In this document: one piece after another, positions 17,652 to 26,288 of the stretch
How positions within the stretch are numbered: the stretch's first letter is position 1
Layout: the number at the start of each line of letters is the position of its first letter
NCBI RefSeq assembly: GCF_018919265.1
Contig: NZ_JAHLQO010000005.1
Coordinates: 62,001 to 126,000, forward strand
Direction of reading: 5' to 3'
DNA: 64,000 nucleotides
From: Peptoniphilus ovalis
GTDB lineage: Bacteria > Bacillota > Clostridia > Tissierellales > Peptoniphilaceae
The notes under the pieces: model-generated
What the model was told of the DNA's origin: nothing
Databases searched by the model: none
Seen by the model: the letters and a program-made list of their open reading frames with translations, nothing else
Translations under genes and position numbers: made by a program

Positions 17652-18152
17652 ATGAATATTACATTTGGCGGAGATAAAGTTACACTAGCAGGCACTCAAA
17701 TCAAAGTTGGAGATAAAGCTCCAGAATTTAAAGCAGTTAAAAGAGATTTATCTGATTTTAACTCAAAAGATTTAGAAGGAAAAATAGTAGTTTATTCTGT
17801 TGCACCTTCAATTGACACTAAAGTTTGTGCAATTCAAGCTACAACTTTTAATGAAGAAGCTACAAAATTATCAGATGATGTAGTTGTTCTAACTATTACA
17901 GTTGACCTTCCTTTTGCTCAAGATAGATTCTGTTCAGCTAAAGGAATTGATAATGCAGATATTATTTCTGACTACAGATATAAAGAATTTGGAGAAAAAT
18001 ATGGATTCTTAATGGAAGAATTACAACTTCTTGCAAGAGGTGTTGTAATTGTTGATAAAGAAGGAAAAGTTGCATATGTTGAATATGTTGAAGAGGTAAC
18101 TAACGAAGTTAACTTTGACAAAGCTTTAGAAGAAATCGAAAAATTACAATAA
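17652..18152 (+). CDS. tpx: Thiol peroxidase (atypical 2-Cys peroxiredoxin)
   Basis: 166 residues, full length for Tpx. Peroxidatic Cys in VAPSIDTKVCAIQATTFN (about residue 59) and resolving Cys in QDRFCSAKG (about 93), the spacing of Tpx. Reduces alkyl peroxides and H2O2 with thioredoxin. Divergent from hcp across a shared regulatory region; its stop overlaps the rlmH start, so the two are co-translated. Confidence 0.95.
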   Translation: MNITFGGDKVTLAGTQIKVGDKAPEFKAVKRDLSDFNSKDLEGKIVVYSVAPSIDTKVCAIQATTFNEEATKLSDDVVVLTITVDLPFAQDRFCSAKGIDNADIISDYRYKEFGEKYGFLMEELQLLARGVVIVDKEGKVAYVEYVEEVTNEVNFDKALEEIEKLQ

Positions 18153-18631
18153 TGAATATAAATATTATTGCAGTTGGTAAAGTCAAAGAAAAATATTTTA
18201 ATGATGCAATAAAAAATTATGAAAAAATGCTTAAGTCCTATGGTGATTTAAGCATTTTTGAAATTCCAGACGAAGCTGCACCTGAAAATCTTTCTGAAAA
18301 AGATATGATTAGAGTTAAGGATATTGAGGGCGAAAAGATTTTATCAAAAATTAAAGACGGATCTTATACAATTGCCCTTGATATTAAAGGCAAATCAATT
18401 GATTCAGTTGAACTTGCAGATAAGATGAAAAATGTAATGCTCGAAGGATTTTCAAATATTAATTTTATAATTGGTGGAAGCCTTGGACTTTCAGATGAAG
18501 TTTTAAATCGTGCTGACTTTAGACTTAGTTTTTCAAAGATGACTTTTCCACATAAATTAATGAGAGTAATACTTGTAGAGCAAATTTACAGAGCTTTTAG
18601 AATAATGAACAATCACCCATATCACAAATAG
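18152..18631 (+). CDS. rlmH: 23S rRNA (pseudouridine-1915-N3)-methyltransferase
   Basis: 159-residue SPOUT methyltransferase, universal length. Motifs: N-terminal INIIAVGKVKEKYF, SAM-binding knot INFIIGGSLGLSDEVL and the C-terminal SFSKMTFPHKLMRVILVEQIYRAFRI ending in PYHK. Modifies pseudouridine 1915 of 23S rRNA in helix 69. Overlaps tpx by one base at the stop/start. Confidence 0.97.
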   Translation: MNINIIAVGKVKEKYFNDAIKNYEKMLKSYGDLSIFEIPDEAAPENLSEKDMIRVKDIEGEKILSKIKDGSYTIALDIKGKSIDSVELADKMKNVMLEGFSNINFIIGGSLGLSDEVLNRADFRLSFSKMTFPHKLMRVILVEQIYRAFRIMNNHPYHK

Positions 18632-18639
18632 GAGTAAAT

Positions 18640-19176
18640 ATGAGAGTTAAACCCTTTAATTCAGTCTTTTCCTTTCACGATTGTAGGATTGAAAATATTG
18701 AGGAAGAAAAATCAAAAATAACTTTATATTTTGATGATGGATACACTTTTAAAGAAAATAATGAAGGGCAAGCGGACTATGCCATGACAAATCCAAGACT
18801 TGTGTTTCATTTAGATGAAAGCATAGAATATCCTTCATCTGAAGAATTGAACGAAATTATAACTGGAATTATCAAGGAGTTTGACGAAGACTTTGAAGAT
18901 TTAGACTTTCCAACAGAGGAATTTGAAGTTTCAAATATAACTATAAAATTATTTGAAGAAAACACTTATAAGAAAATAACTTTAAAAGAATTTTTAGAAT
19001 ATGATTTTGAAGTGATTAACGAATCCTTTGGTTACTGCTACGCTAGATTTTCTGGAATTGTAACTAAATGGGATAAAGATTTTAGTGCCGATGCTTCTAT
19101 TGAAATTTTTTACAACAATGATTTGGAATTAATTTATGATGATTTAGTGGAGCTTGAAAAACAGGAGGATTTATGA
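18640..19176 (+). CDS. Hypothetical acidic protein
   Basis: 178 residues, not recognised. Rich in Asp and Glu, no signal or membrane segment. Mixed beta segments (ITLYFDDGYTFKEN, ARFSGIVTKWDKDFSADASIEIFYNN) suggest a small beta-rich soluble domain. Starts 8 bp after rlmH with a GGAG site and overlaps the next gene by 4 bases, so it belongs to the tpx-rlmH operon. Function unknown. Confidence 0.75.
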   Translation: MRVKPFNSVFSFHDCRIENIEEEKSKITLYFDDGYTFKENNEGQADYAMTNPRLVFHLDESIEYPSSEELNEIITGIIKEFDEDFEDLDFPTEEFEVSNITIKLFEENTYKKITLKEFLEYDFEVINESFGYCYARFSGIVTKWDKDFSADASIEIFYNNDLELIYDDLVELEKQEDL

Positions 19177-19511
19177 GAAAAATACTTTTTTACGTAATGC
19201 AGGGCGAGAAAATGTGTTTTATGCATGTTTTATTAAATGCTGATTCTTTAATTAAGTCTGGTCATGAAGTTAAAATTATTATGGAAGGTAAATCTGTAAA
19301 GCTACCTAAAATTTTTGAAGCTGAAAAAAATAAGCTTTACAAAAAACTTCTTGATGATGAAGTAATTGTTGGAGTTTGCAAGGCTTGCTCTAAAGTCTTT
19401 GGAGTTTACGAAGAAAATGAAAAGCTTGGACTAAATCTTTTAGATGATATGAATGGTCATGCTGGCATGAAGGATTATGTAGAAAATGAATATGAAGTTA
19501 TTGTATTTTAA
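19173..19511 (+). CDS. DsrE/DsrF-like small protein
   Basis: 112 residues. The start KILFYVMQGEKMCFMHVLLNADSLIKSGHEVKIIMEG has the beta-alpha-beta layout of DsrE-like proteins (sulfur-relay superfamily), and a conserved-looking CKACSK motif lies near residue 70. Such stand-alone proteins occur widely in anaerobes with no settled role; thiol or persulfide handling is plausible given tpx in the operon. A bidirectional terminator follows. Confidence 0.65.
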   Translation: MRKILFYVMQGEKMCFMHVLLNADSLIKSGHEVKIIMEGKSVKLPKIFEAEKNKLYKKLLDDEVIVGVCKACSKVFGVYEENEKLGLNLLDDMNGHAGMKDYVENEYEVIVF

Positions 19512-19524
19512 ATTATTGTAATCA

Positions 19525-19567
19525 TAAAAAAGGGACTTCCCTACAATTTTAGGGCAGTCCTTTTTCT
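19525..19567. terminator. Bidirectional terminator
   Basis: Stem GGACT-CCCT/AGGG-AGTCC with an A tract on one side and T tract on the other, between convergent genes. Serves both the tpx operon and the histidine kinase. Confidence 0.9.
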
Positions 19568-19582
19568 ATTTTTATTAAAATA

Positions 19583-20893
19583 TCAAAGCTTTTTATTTAC
19601 ATCATCTAATTTAAATTCAAAAATTACATTTAATCCATCATTAGTATTTAAAATCCTAAAATTACCATTATGAATTTCGCAAATTTGCTTGGAAATAAAT
19701 AAACCAAAACCATGAGTTCTTACCTCTGATATATCTGAATTTTGAAGTTTTTCTATAATTTCTTCATCAATTCCTTCTCCCTCATCTTTTATATAAATTC
19801 TAAACATACCCTCGCTTGCATTTAATATTACACTTATTTTACCACTTGTGTATTTAATGCTGTTGCTCAACACATTTTCTATCATTCTATAAAATAAATG
19901 CTCGTCCATATAAATATTAATATCTTCATAATTAAACTTAAAATCTATATCCCTATTTGAATTATCGTTTATCTTTTCAACTATCAATTTTCTCAATATT
20001 TTTATAGGATTTTCTTTAGTGAATTTGTTTTTATTTACACTTTCAAGATACATTGTGAGATTTAAATCTTCGATTATATTGGATACCTTAATTACTTCTT
20101 CATTAGTTTTATTAATTAAACTTTCATCATAATTTTCTTTTAAATTGTTTAAATTCCAAGTGATTTTAGAAAGAGGTGTTCGCAAATCATGACTTACCCC
20201 TCTAATCCATTTTATTTGGGAAAGTTTTAAATCAGAATATTTTTTATTTGCATAATTTATTGTCTTTGATAACTCTCTTAACTCTCCACTTTCATCTAAT
20301 ACTTCATAATCATCTTCATATAAATTATCAATGGCTTTTTGTATTGGGAAGAGTTTTTTATAAATACTTTTTATATCCATCCTATAAAAAACATAAATAG
20401 AAACTAAAAATAATATTATAAATAAAAGAAATATTTTAAATACAAATAATAAGCTATCATAATTATAAAAATTAGATGGTAATTTATCTAAACTTCCCAC
20501 TGGATATGCAAAAATTATAATTCCATCTTCAATAACATAAGTAAATACCGGATAATCTTCAAGATAATATCTTGTAAATCTAACTATATCTTTTATATCA
20601 AATTTTTCTTTAACATTACTTGGTTTATTAAAACTTTCTACTACATTACCCTTTTCATCAAGTCTGATTGCCCATATGTTTTTATCAGATAAAAATTTTT
20701 TATTTGTTTCATTGAAATAGATATTACTTTTATTTTCAATTACATGTTCGTAAACAGAATTAGGATTTTCATAAATATCTCTTTTTTGATAACTTAAATA
20801 AAAAAGTAAAATTAACATTGAGGAAAAAAGAAACAATAAAATTAACATTCTAAAAATAGTTTTTGTGAATTTTTTTAAAAAATAATTAAACAT
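19583..20893 (-). CDS. Sensor histidine kinase (LanK/NisK-like context)
   Basis: 436 residues with transmembrane helices near 15-35 and 145-170 flanking an extracytoplasmic sensor domain. Kinase core: H-box GVSHDLRTPLSKI (about 230), N-box MIENVLSNSIKYTSG, G1 box DEGEGIDEEI and G2 box THGFGLFISKQI. All catalytic residues are present. Eight bp after its response regulator and divergent from a LanFEG-like exporter, so it probably senses a cationic peptide antibiotic or lantibiotic. Confidence 0.9.
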   Translation of the reverse strand: MFNYFLKKFTKTIFRMLILLFLFSSMLILLFYLSYQKRDIYENPNSVYEHVIENKSNIYFNETNKKFLSDKNIWAIRLDEKGNVVESFNKPSNVKEKFDIKDIVRFTRYYLEDYPVFTYVIEDGIIIFAYPVGSLDKLPSNFYNYDSLLFVFKIFLLFIILFLVSIYVFYRMDIKSIYKKLFPIQKAIDNLYEDDYEVLDESGELRELSKTINYANKKYSDLKLSQIKWIRGVSHDLRTPLSKITWNLNNLKENYDESLINKTNEEVIKVSNIIEDLNLTMYLESVNKNKFTKENPIKILRKLIVEKINDNSNRDIDFKFNYEDINIYMDEHLFYRMIENVLSNSIKYTSGKISVILNASEGMFRIYIKDEGEGIDEEIIEKLQNSDISEVRTHGFGLFISKQICEIHNGNFRILNTNDGLNVIFEFKLDDVNKKL

Positions 20894-20900
20894 AAACTAC

Positions 20901-21596
20901 CTACTTATTTTTAATTAACTTATATCCCAGTCCTCTTACATTTATTAATATTTTCGGATTTGACGGATCTTCTTCTAATTTTTCTCTAAGTCTATAAATA
21001 TGAGTGATAAGCGTGTTTTCATATCCGAAACTATCTCCCCATACTTCTTCTAAAATTCTGTCTATTGATACTATTTTATTTATATTATTTGAAAGTAAAT
21101 CTAAAATTTTAAATTGAATAGCAGTTAAATTTTCTTCTTTTTCACCTTTTATTAATACTGCTCTCTCCCTATCAAAAATTACATTATCAAGTTCAATGAT
21201 ATTATCCTCTTTAAATTTATCTATTCTCCTTAAAACAGCTTTTATTCTCCATAATAAATCTTCAGGTAAGAAGGGCTTGACTATGTAGTCATCAGCTTCA
21301 TATTTAAAACCATCTCTTCTATCTTCGATGCCATCTAAAGCAGATAAAATAATCACTGGAATTTTAGAATTATTTCTTATTTTCTTTAAAAAATCTAATC
21401 CGCTACCGTCAGGTAACATTATATCTAATACAACTAAATCAATATCATTGTTTAATAGCTTAAACTCAGCTTCTTTAATATTTTTAGCTGTTATTATTTT
21501 ATTAAAATTTTCCTTTGATAAATAATTATACAAATTATCTAGGAGTTCTCTTTCATCATCTACTAAGAGAATATTAAAATTTTCATAAGAATTCAT
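20901..21596 (-). CDS. OmpR-family response regulator
   Basis: 231 residues. Receiver with acidic pair in LLVDDE, phospho-acceptor Asp in VVLDIMLPDGSG, and Lys in IVKPF; winged-helix OmpR domain ending THIYRLREKLEEDPSNPKILINVRGLGYKL. Expected to activate the divergent ABC exporter, as NisR/CprR-type regulators do. Confidence 0.93.
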   Translation of the reverse strand: MNSYENFNILLVDDERELLDNLYNYLSKENFNKIITAKNIKEAEFKLLNNDIDLVVLDIMLPDGSGLDFLKKIRNNSKIPVIILSALDGIEDRRDGFKYEADDYIVKPFLPEDLLWRIKAVLRRIDKFKEDNIIELDNVIFDRERAVLIKGEKEENLTAIQFKILDLLSNNINKIVSIDRILEEVWGDSFGYENTLITHIYRLREKLEEDPSNPKILINVRGLGYKLIKNK

Positions 21597-21731
21597 TTCA
21601 TCGCCTCTCTTTATTTAAATATTTTATCATAATCTTTTTTAAATTTATTCTTTGTGATGTAAAAGTGATATTATTTAAATTTTATTTTAATTCTAATTTG
21701 ATAATATCTATTCGAAAACAAGGAGGCAAAT

Positions 21732-22643
21732 ATGAATACAATTTTAAAAATGGAAAATGTGTCTAAAATTTACAACGGAAATACTGTACTAAATATTAAA
21801 AACTTAGAGATTGAAGAAAAATCAATCTATGGATTAATTGGACCAAATGGTGCTGGCAAATCCACTTTGATGAAAATAATTTTAGGACTTGTAAAGAAAA
21901 ATTCAGGAAAAGTTACAATTTTTAATGAAGAAGTATCTAATAAGAATCAAAAAGATATCAATAAGTATTTAGGTGCTTTGATTGAAAATCCTTCCTTTTA
22001 TGATCATTTAAACGCTTACGACAATCTATATATAATTTGCAAACTTAAAAATATTAACCCAAATGAAATTGAAAAAGTTTTAGAAATAGTTGGATTATCC
22101 AATGTTTCCAACAATAAAGTAAAAGAATTTTCTCTTGGAATGAAACAAAGAATTGGAATAGCCATGGCTTTAATAGGAAATCCAAAACTTTTAATACTAG
22201 ATGAACCAATTAACGGCCTTGATCCCTATGGCATAGAAGAAATGAGAATATTATTTCAAAATATTGTACAAAATACTAATACAAGCATTTTAATTTCTTC
22301 ACATTTATTAGATGAAATTGAAAAAATATCTACTCATATTGGAATTTTGAAAAAAGGTGAATTTATTTACAATGGAACTCTTGAAAAATATAGGGAAATG
22401 CACCCACCTTATATATCTATTAAAACTTCAAATAATTTTGAGGCTGCAAATATTTTAAATTTATCTATGAAAAATATTATTAATGATAGTTTAATGCTTG
22501 GTAAAGTTTCAAATGAAAAAATTGCACAAATAGTTAATTTGCTAAATGAAAAAGTTGATATTTATAGAATAACTGAAGAAAAGGAAAGTTTAGAAAAATT
22601 ATTTATTAAAGAAACTAATGGAGGCAGTAATGAAAAATATTGA
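21732..22643 (+). CDS. ABC ATPase, lantibiotic-immunity (LanF) type
   Basis: 303 residues. Walker A GPNGAGKSTLMK, signature FSLGMKQRIGIAMAL, Walker B LLILDEPINGLDPYGIEEMR, switch SSHLLDEIEK. The LDPYGIEEMR segment and the roughly 80-residue C-terminal extension fit LanF-type proteins. Works with the two following permeases to expel lantibiotics from the membrane. Ribosome site AGGAGG; overlaps the next gene. Confidence 0.88.
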   Translation: MNTILKMENVSKIYNGNTVLNIKNLEIEEKSIYGLIGPNGAGKSTLMKIILGLVKKNSGKVTIFNEEVSNKNQKDINKYLGALIENPSFYDHLNAYDNLYIICKLKNINPNEIEKVLEIVGLSNVSNNKVKEFSLGMKQRIGIAMALIGNPKLLILDEPINGLDPYGIEEMRILFQNIVQNTNTSILISSHLLDEIEKISTHIGILKKGEFIYNGTLEKYREMHPPYISIKTSNNFEAANILNLSMKNIINDSLMLGKVSNEKIAQIVNLLNEKVDIYRITEEKESLEKLFIKETNGGSNEKY

Positions 22644-23385
22644 ATCTATAAAATTTAAGCATTTAAAAATAAATATATTGTTTTTATTAATGTTTTTTGC
22701 TCATATTTTTATAGTTTTATTTATGGGATTTGATAAATCATTTATTAATGATAAGCTTCCTGTTTATTCACTAATAGATAGCTATCTTATTTTCTCAACA
22801 GTTTTTAATCCAATTATATTATCTTCAATTGTAAAAAGAACCATTGAAATTGAGGATAAAAATAATATGTGGAAGATTCAACTGATAAGTGGTGAAAATA
22901 TAAATAAAATTCTTTTTAATAAAATTAAATTAATCTCAAAGAAATTAATTTTAACTTTAATCTTAGAGTTTATTTTAATTTTAATAATTGCAGCTAAGTC
23001 AACTTATTTTAATATAAATTTTGATTTAGTATCTAGATTTCTATTAATATTTTTTAGCATTTTATTTATAAATATATTTACAATTTTAATCTTTACTATT
23101 ATGGAAATGAAGGTTACTTCCATTTATTTTACTTCATTTTTCTCAATAGTTGGTGCATTAAGTGGAATAATTTGTATGCTAACATCAAAAATACTTTGTT
23201 TTATTAATCCCTTTGCATGGCAATGCACATTAATAAATATTTCTTTTATAAGAGAAAATGATAAATTTATAAAATTAATGAATCCACAACAGTATTTAAC
23301 TTTTTCCATTACATTTATTTTGTGCATAATTGGAATCACATATATAAAAAATATGAAAAAATTTAACTTAAAAAAAGATTTTTAA
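22630..23385 (+). CDS. Lantibiotic-immunity ABC permease (LanE/MutE-like)
   Basis: 251 residues from the ATG at 22630, which has GGAGG 6 nt upstream; an in-frame ATG at 22618 has none. Six hydrophobic helices, first extracytoplasmic part short, and the conserved middle stretch EIEDKNNMWKIQLISGENINKILFNKIKLI resembles the E(H)xxxxWKxLxxxPxxxxxxxxxK pattern of these permeases. Overlaps the ATPase by 14 bases. Confidence 0.8.
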   Translation: MKNIESIKFKHLKINILFLLMFFAHIFIVLFMGFDKSFINDKLPVYSLIDSYLIFSTVFNPIILSSIVKRTIEIEDKNNMWKIQLISGENINKILFNKIKLISKKLILTLILEFILILIIAAKSTYFNINFDLVSRFLLIFFSILFINIFTILIFTIMEMKVTSIYFTSFFSIVGALSGIICMLTSKILCFINPFAWQCTLINISFIRENDKFIKLMNPQQYLTFSITFILCIIGITYIKNMKKFNLKKDF

Positions 23386-23397
23386 ACTGGAGGAAAT

Positions 23398-24114
23398 ATG
23401 TTAAGACTTGAACTTAAAAAAATAAAACTTTTAAATATAATTATCGCTGTATTAATTGTGCCTCTTCTTGCCAATGCCTTTGGTGTTATAAATTATTTGG
23501 GAAATAAAGAAGTTTTGACAAGCGAATGGAAAAGCTTGTGGACTCAAGTGTCTTTATTCTACTTTTCATTTTTTATAATTCCCGTTATTTCTATAATCGT
23601 TGCAACTTTATGGCAAGTTGAACACAAAGCAGGTTTAAAAAATATTAGGATGAGTCCTATTAAAAATATTAATTTTGTAATTAGTAAAGTTATTATATCT
23701 CTTGTAATTATATTGATAACACAAATTTATTTTCTATTACTATTTTATGTTGGTGGAAAATTTATATGTAAATTTAGTAGTATTGATTTTACTATATTCT
23801 TTTATTATATTTTGTTAAGTATAGTCCTATCAATACCTATAATTTTAATCTTAAATGCAATATCAATAAAATTTAAATCATTGGGAGTTGTTGTTCTTAT
23901 ATCTGTAATTCTTTCTATATTTGGATTTAGTTCCTCAGCTCAAAATCTTATTCCAATTTTATCTAAAACAATTGGACTTAGTTTTTTGTCTCTTTGTTCT
24001 AATAATTGGGAATATATTAACTCTGCTGATTTATTAACTTTATTAATCTTTGGTGTTTTTGAAATAATAATATCACTGATTTTATCAAACAAATTTTTAA
24101 AATATGAGAATTAA
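23398..24114 (+). CDS. Lantibiotic-immunity ABC permease (LanG/MutG-like)
   Basis: 238 residues, six helices. VEHKAGLKNIRMSPIKNINFVISKVI is the E(H)k..glk.i...P pattern of LanE/LanG permeases. Last gene of the three-gene exporter. No lantibiotic precursor or modification enzyme is nearby, so this is a resistance rather than a self-immunity system. Confidence 0.8.
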   Translation: MLRLELKKIKLLNIIIAVLIVPLLANAFGVINYLGNKEVLTSEWKSLWTQVSLFYFSFFIIPVISIIVATLWQVEHKAGLKNIRMSPIKNINFVISKVIISLVIILITQIYFLLLFYVGGKFICKFSSIDFTIFFYYILLSIVLSIPIILILNAISIKFKSLGVVVLISVILSIFGFSSSAQNLIPILSKTIGLSFLSLCSNNWEYINSADLLTLLIFGVFEIIISLILSNKFLKYEN

Positions 24115-24120
24115 TAATAC

Positions 24121-24146
24121 TAAAAAAAGACTGAATAAATCAGTCT
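24121..24146 (-). terminator. Left terminator copy (minus-strand direction)
   Basis: Hairpin AGACTGA-ATAAA-TCAGTCT at 24128-24146, with seven A on its left, which read as a U tract on the minus strand. 18 of 19 identical to the hairpin at 24345-24363. Confidence 0.8.
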
Positions 24147-24344
24147 CCAGAATGTTGACAAAGTAAAAACCTACTATAAAAGCAAACCATATTGAGCTTT
24201 CTGTACTAATTCAATTCGAAAATGAGCGTCCGAAAAACGCACTGTTTGAGCGTAAGCGAGTTTGCGTTTTTCAGCGAGTTAAGAATTAGAATTAGTAGAA
24301 AGCGAAATCCGGTGAGCGTTATAGTGGGTTTGTCTACAGGTTCA
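24147..24344. mobile_element. MITE-like palindromic element between duplicated terminators
   Basis: About 198 bp forming one nested imperfect palindrome: 24153-24162 with 24329-24338 (9/10), 24169-24179 with 24319-24329 (10/11), 24197-24217 with 24283-24302 (near complete), 24232-24241 with 24263-24272 (10/10). It has no supported coding frame and is bounded by copies of a 19-nt hairpin, as if inserted into a bidirectional terminator with target duplication. No second copy was seen in the window. Confidence 0.65.
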
Positions 24345-24370
24345 AGACTGAACAAATCAGTCTTTTTTTA
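24345..24370 (+). terminator. Right terminator copy (plus-strand direction)
   Basis: Hairpin AGACTGA-ACAAA-TCAGTCT at 24345-24363 followed by T7. It overlaps the 3' end of the convergent ZIP gene by three bases. Confidence 0.85.
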
Positions 24371-25132
24371 TAATAAAGTATCTAAAAGCATCATCAAAAT
24401 AAATCCAAGCACAACTCCATAAGTTGCCTCTCTCTCATATCCATTTGAATGAGTTTCTGGAATTATTTCATCACTTATTACAAATAGCATTGCTCCTCCT
24501 GCAAGGGCAAGGATAAATCCAAGAATTGCAGAAAACATAGATACCAAGAAAACTCCTAGAAAAGCTCCTATTGGTTCAACAAGACCCGTTAAAAGTGCAA
24601 CTAAAAAGGCCTTCTTTCTAGTGTAACCCTCACGCACAAGTGCAAGAGCAACTGCCAAACCCTCAGGCATATTTTGTAAACTTATACCCACTGCTATGGA
24701 CACACCATTAGAGGCTGTTTCTCCTCCAAATCCAACTCCCGTTGCAAGTCCTTCTGGAAAGTTGTGAATTGCAATTGCAATTACAAATAGCCAAATTCTC
24801 GCAAGACTTTTTGTATTGACACCTTCATGTCTATTGTCAATTAAATGCTCATGTGGTGCATATTTGTCAATTAAATCAAGCATAAGTGCACCACAAAAAA
24901 TTCCAAGTGCTGTTAAAAGTATGCCACTTATTTCTCCATTTGCCTCTTCAAGACTTGGAATAATAAGTGAAAAGCAAGTTGCTGCAAGCATTACTCCTGC
25001 CGCTGCTGCAAGCATAATGTCTAATGCTTTTTGATTTACATTCTTTGTAAAAAATATTGGAATAGCCCCTACTCCCGTCATTAGACCTGGGATAACACAT
25101 CCTAAAATAATAAAAGTTAAATTTAAATCCAT
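24368..25132 (-). CDS. ZIP-family divalent metal transporter (ZupT-like)
   Basis: 254 residues from the ATG at 25132, which follows GGGGGAAG; an in-frame TTG 12 nt upstream is less likely. Eight hydrophobic helices. The metal-site helices read AIAIHNFPEGLATGVGFG and ISLQNMPEGLAVAL, the HNFPEG and QNMPEG signatures of the GufA/ZupT branch, and a His/Asp-containing loop (APHEHLIDNRHEG) lies between helices 3 and 4. Imports Zn2+ or other divalent cations. Confidence 0.92.
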   Translation of the reverse strand: MDLNLTFIILGCVIPGLMTGVGAIPIFFTKNVNQKALDIMLAAAAGVMLAATCFSLIIPSLEEANGEISGILLTALGIFCGALMLDLIDKYAPHEHLIDNRHEGVNTKSLARIWLFVIAIAIHNFPEGLATGVGFGGETASNGVSIAVGISLQNMPEGLAVALALVREGYTRKKAFLVALLTGLVEPIGAFLGVFLVSMFSAILGFILALAGGAMLFVISDEIIPETHSNGYEREATYGVVLGFILMMLLDTLL

Positions 25133-25152
25133 ATCTTCCCCCAATTTAATAA

Positions 25153-25182
25153 TTGTATCATATATTTTATTATTTTTATAAT
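25153..25182 (+). promoter_or_regulatory. Promoter of the Rieske protein gene
   Basis: TTGTAT (25153-25158), 18-bp spacer, TATAAT (25177-25182), 38 bp before the start codon. Confidence 0.55.
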
Positions 25183-25220
25183 AGGGTATAAAAATTATAG
25201 GTATATTTAAGGAGATTATT

Positions 25221-26201
25221 ATGATAAAAAATGAGTGGTACGCAGTGCTTTCTTCTAGTGAATTAAAGAAGAATGAATTAATAGGAGTTAAAAGATTAAA
25301 TATGGATCTTGTATTTTTTAGAGATAAAAATAATAAGGTCGCATGTTTATTCGATATGTGCTCACACAGAGGAGCAGCTTTGTCTAAGGGAAAAGTTTTA
25401 GATAATTGTAATATTCAGTGTCCATTTCACGGATTAGAATTTAATAAAAATGGAGAATGTCAATTTATCCCTGCTAATGGAATAAATAATCAGGGCGACT
25501 TAGAAAGATATAATGTTAAATTCTTTAAAGTTAAGGAAAGACATGGAATTATTTACATTTGGAATGGAGATGATGAAGTTGAAACAGATGAGATTCCCTT
25601 CCACAATGAAATTGATAAATCCTTTGTTTTTTCTGAATTTAAAGATTGGTGGAAAACTCATTATTCAAGAGCAATTGAAAATCAATTAGATGTTGTTCAC
25701 CTTCCCTTTGTTCATCACAACACAATTGGAGCAGGTGGCAAAACTCTTGTAAATGGTCCAAAGGTTATTGTTTCAGATAAAGAAAAGACAATACTTACAA
25801 GTGCAAATAACGAAGTAGACAATGGACAAGAACGCCATGGTCCAAATGAAAGTGAAATTAGATCTACTTATTTAAAGTTTAAATTTCCAAATATTTGGAT
25901 GAATAATATTACTGATAAAATAAAAGTTTTAATATTTTTCGTACCTGTTGATGATGAAAATACAATACTATATCTTAGATTCTACAACAAAATAACGGGA
26001 ATAAAATTAGTTGATAAATTCATTGGTTTTTTTGGAAAAATTGCAAACTTTATAATTGAAAGACAGGACAAAAGAGTCGTAGAAACACAGAGACCTAAGG
26101 CTTCAAGTTTAAAGTCAAAGGAAAATTTAATAGAGGGAGATAAACCTATTATCGAATACAGAAAGATGAGACAAAATCTAAAGGGTTATGGATTAAAATA
26201 A
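25221..26201 (+). CDS. Rieske non-heme iron oxygenase-type protein
   Basis: 326 residues. N-terminal Rieske domain with the 2Fe-2S ligands CSHRG (about 47-51) and CPFHG (about 67-71). C-terminal catalytic domain with AIENQLDVVHLPFVHHN, which holds the D-x2-H-x4-H pattern of the mononuclear Fe(II) site. Relatives are phenylpropionate/vanillate-type and pheophorbide-type oxygenases that need O2 and a separate reductase, neither expected in a strict anaerobe. Monocistronic with its own promoter. Substrate unknown. Confidence 0.85.
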   Translation: MIKNEWYAVLSSSELKKNELIGVKRLNMDLVFFRDKNNKVACLFDMCSHRGAALSKGKVLDNCNIQCPFHGLEFNKNGECQFIPANGINNQGDLERYNVKFFKVKERHGIIYIWNGDDEVETDEIPFHNEIDKSFVFSEFKDWWKTHYSRAIENQLDVVHLPFVHHNTIGAGGKTLVNGPKVIVSDKEKTILTSANNEVDNGQERHGPNESEIRSTYLKFKFPNIWMNNITDKIKVLIFFVPVDDENTILYLRFYNKITGIKLVDKFIGFFGKIANFIIERQDKRVVETQRPKASSLKSKENLIEGDKPIIEYRKMRQNLKGYGLK

Positions 26202-26206
26202 AAATA

Positions 26207-26244
26207 TATCAACCCTCACCTTTTTTATAAGGATTAGGTTGATA
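26207..26244 (+). terminator. Hairpin after the Rieske gene
   Basis: 8-bp stem TATCAACC/GGTTGATA (26207-26214, 26237-26244) enclosing a T-rich loop, between convergent genes. No strong T tract follows, so efficiency is uncertain. Confidence 0.5.
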
Positions 26245-26288
26245 CACAAAAATATCTATCCTATTATTATTTAATATAAAAGTAGTTT

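Noticed and set aside
24222-24422. Plus-strand open frame across the terminator element
   Set aside because: Arg/Ser-rich random-looking translation produced by the palindromic element, no ribosome site, runs into the convergent ZIP gene.
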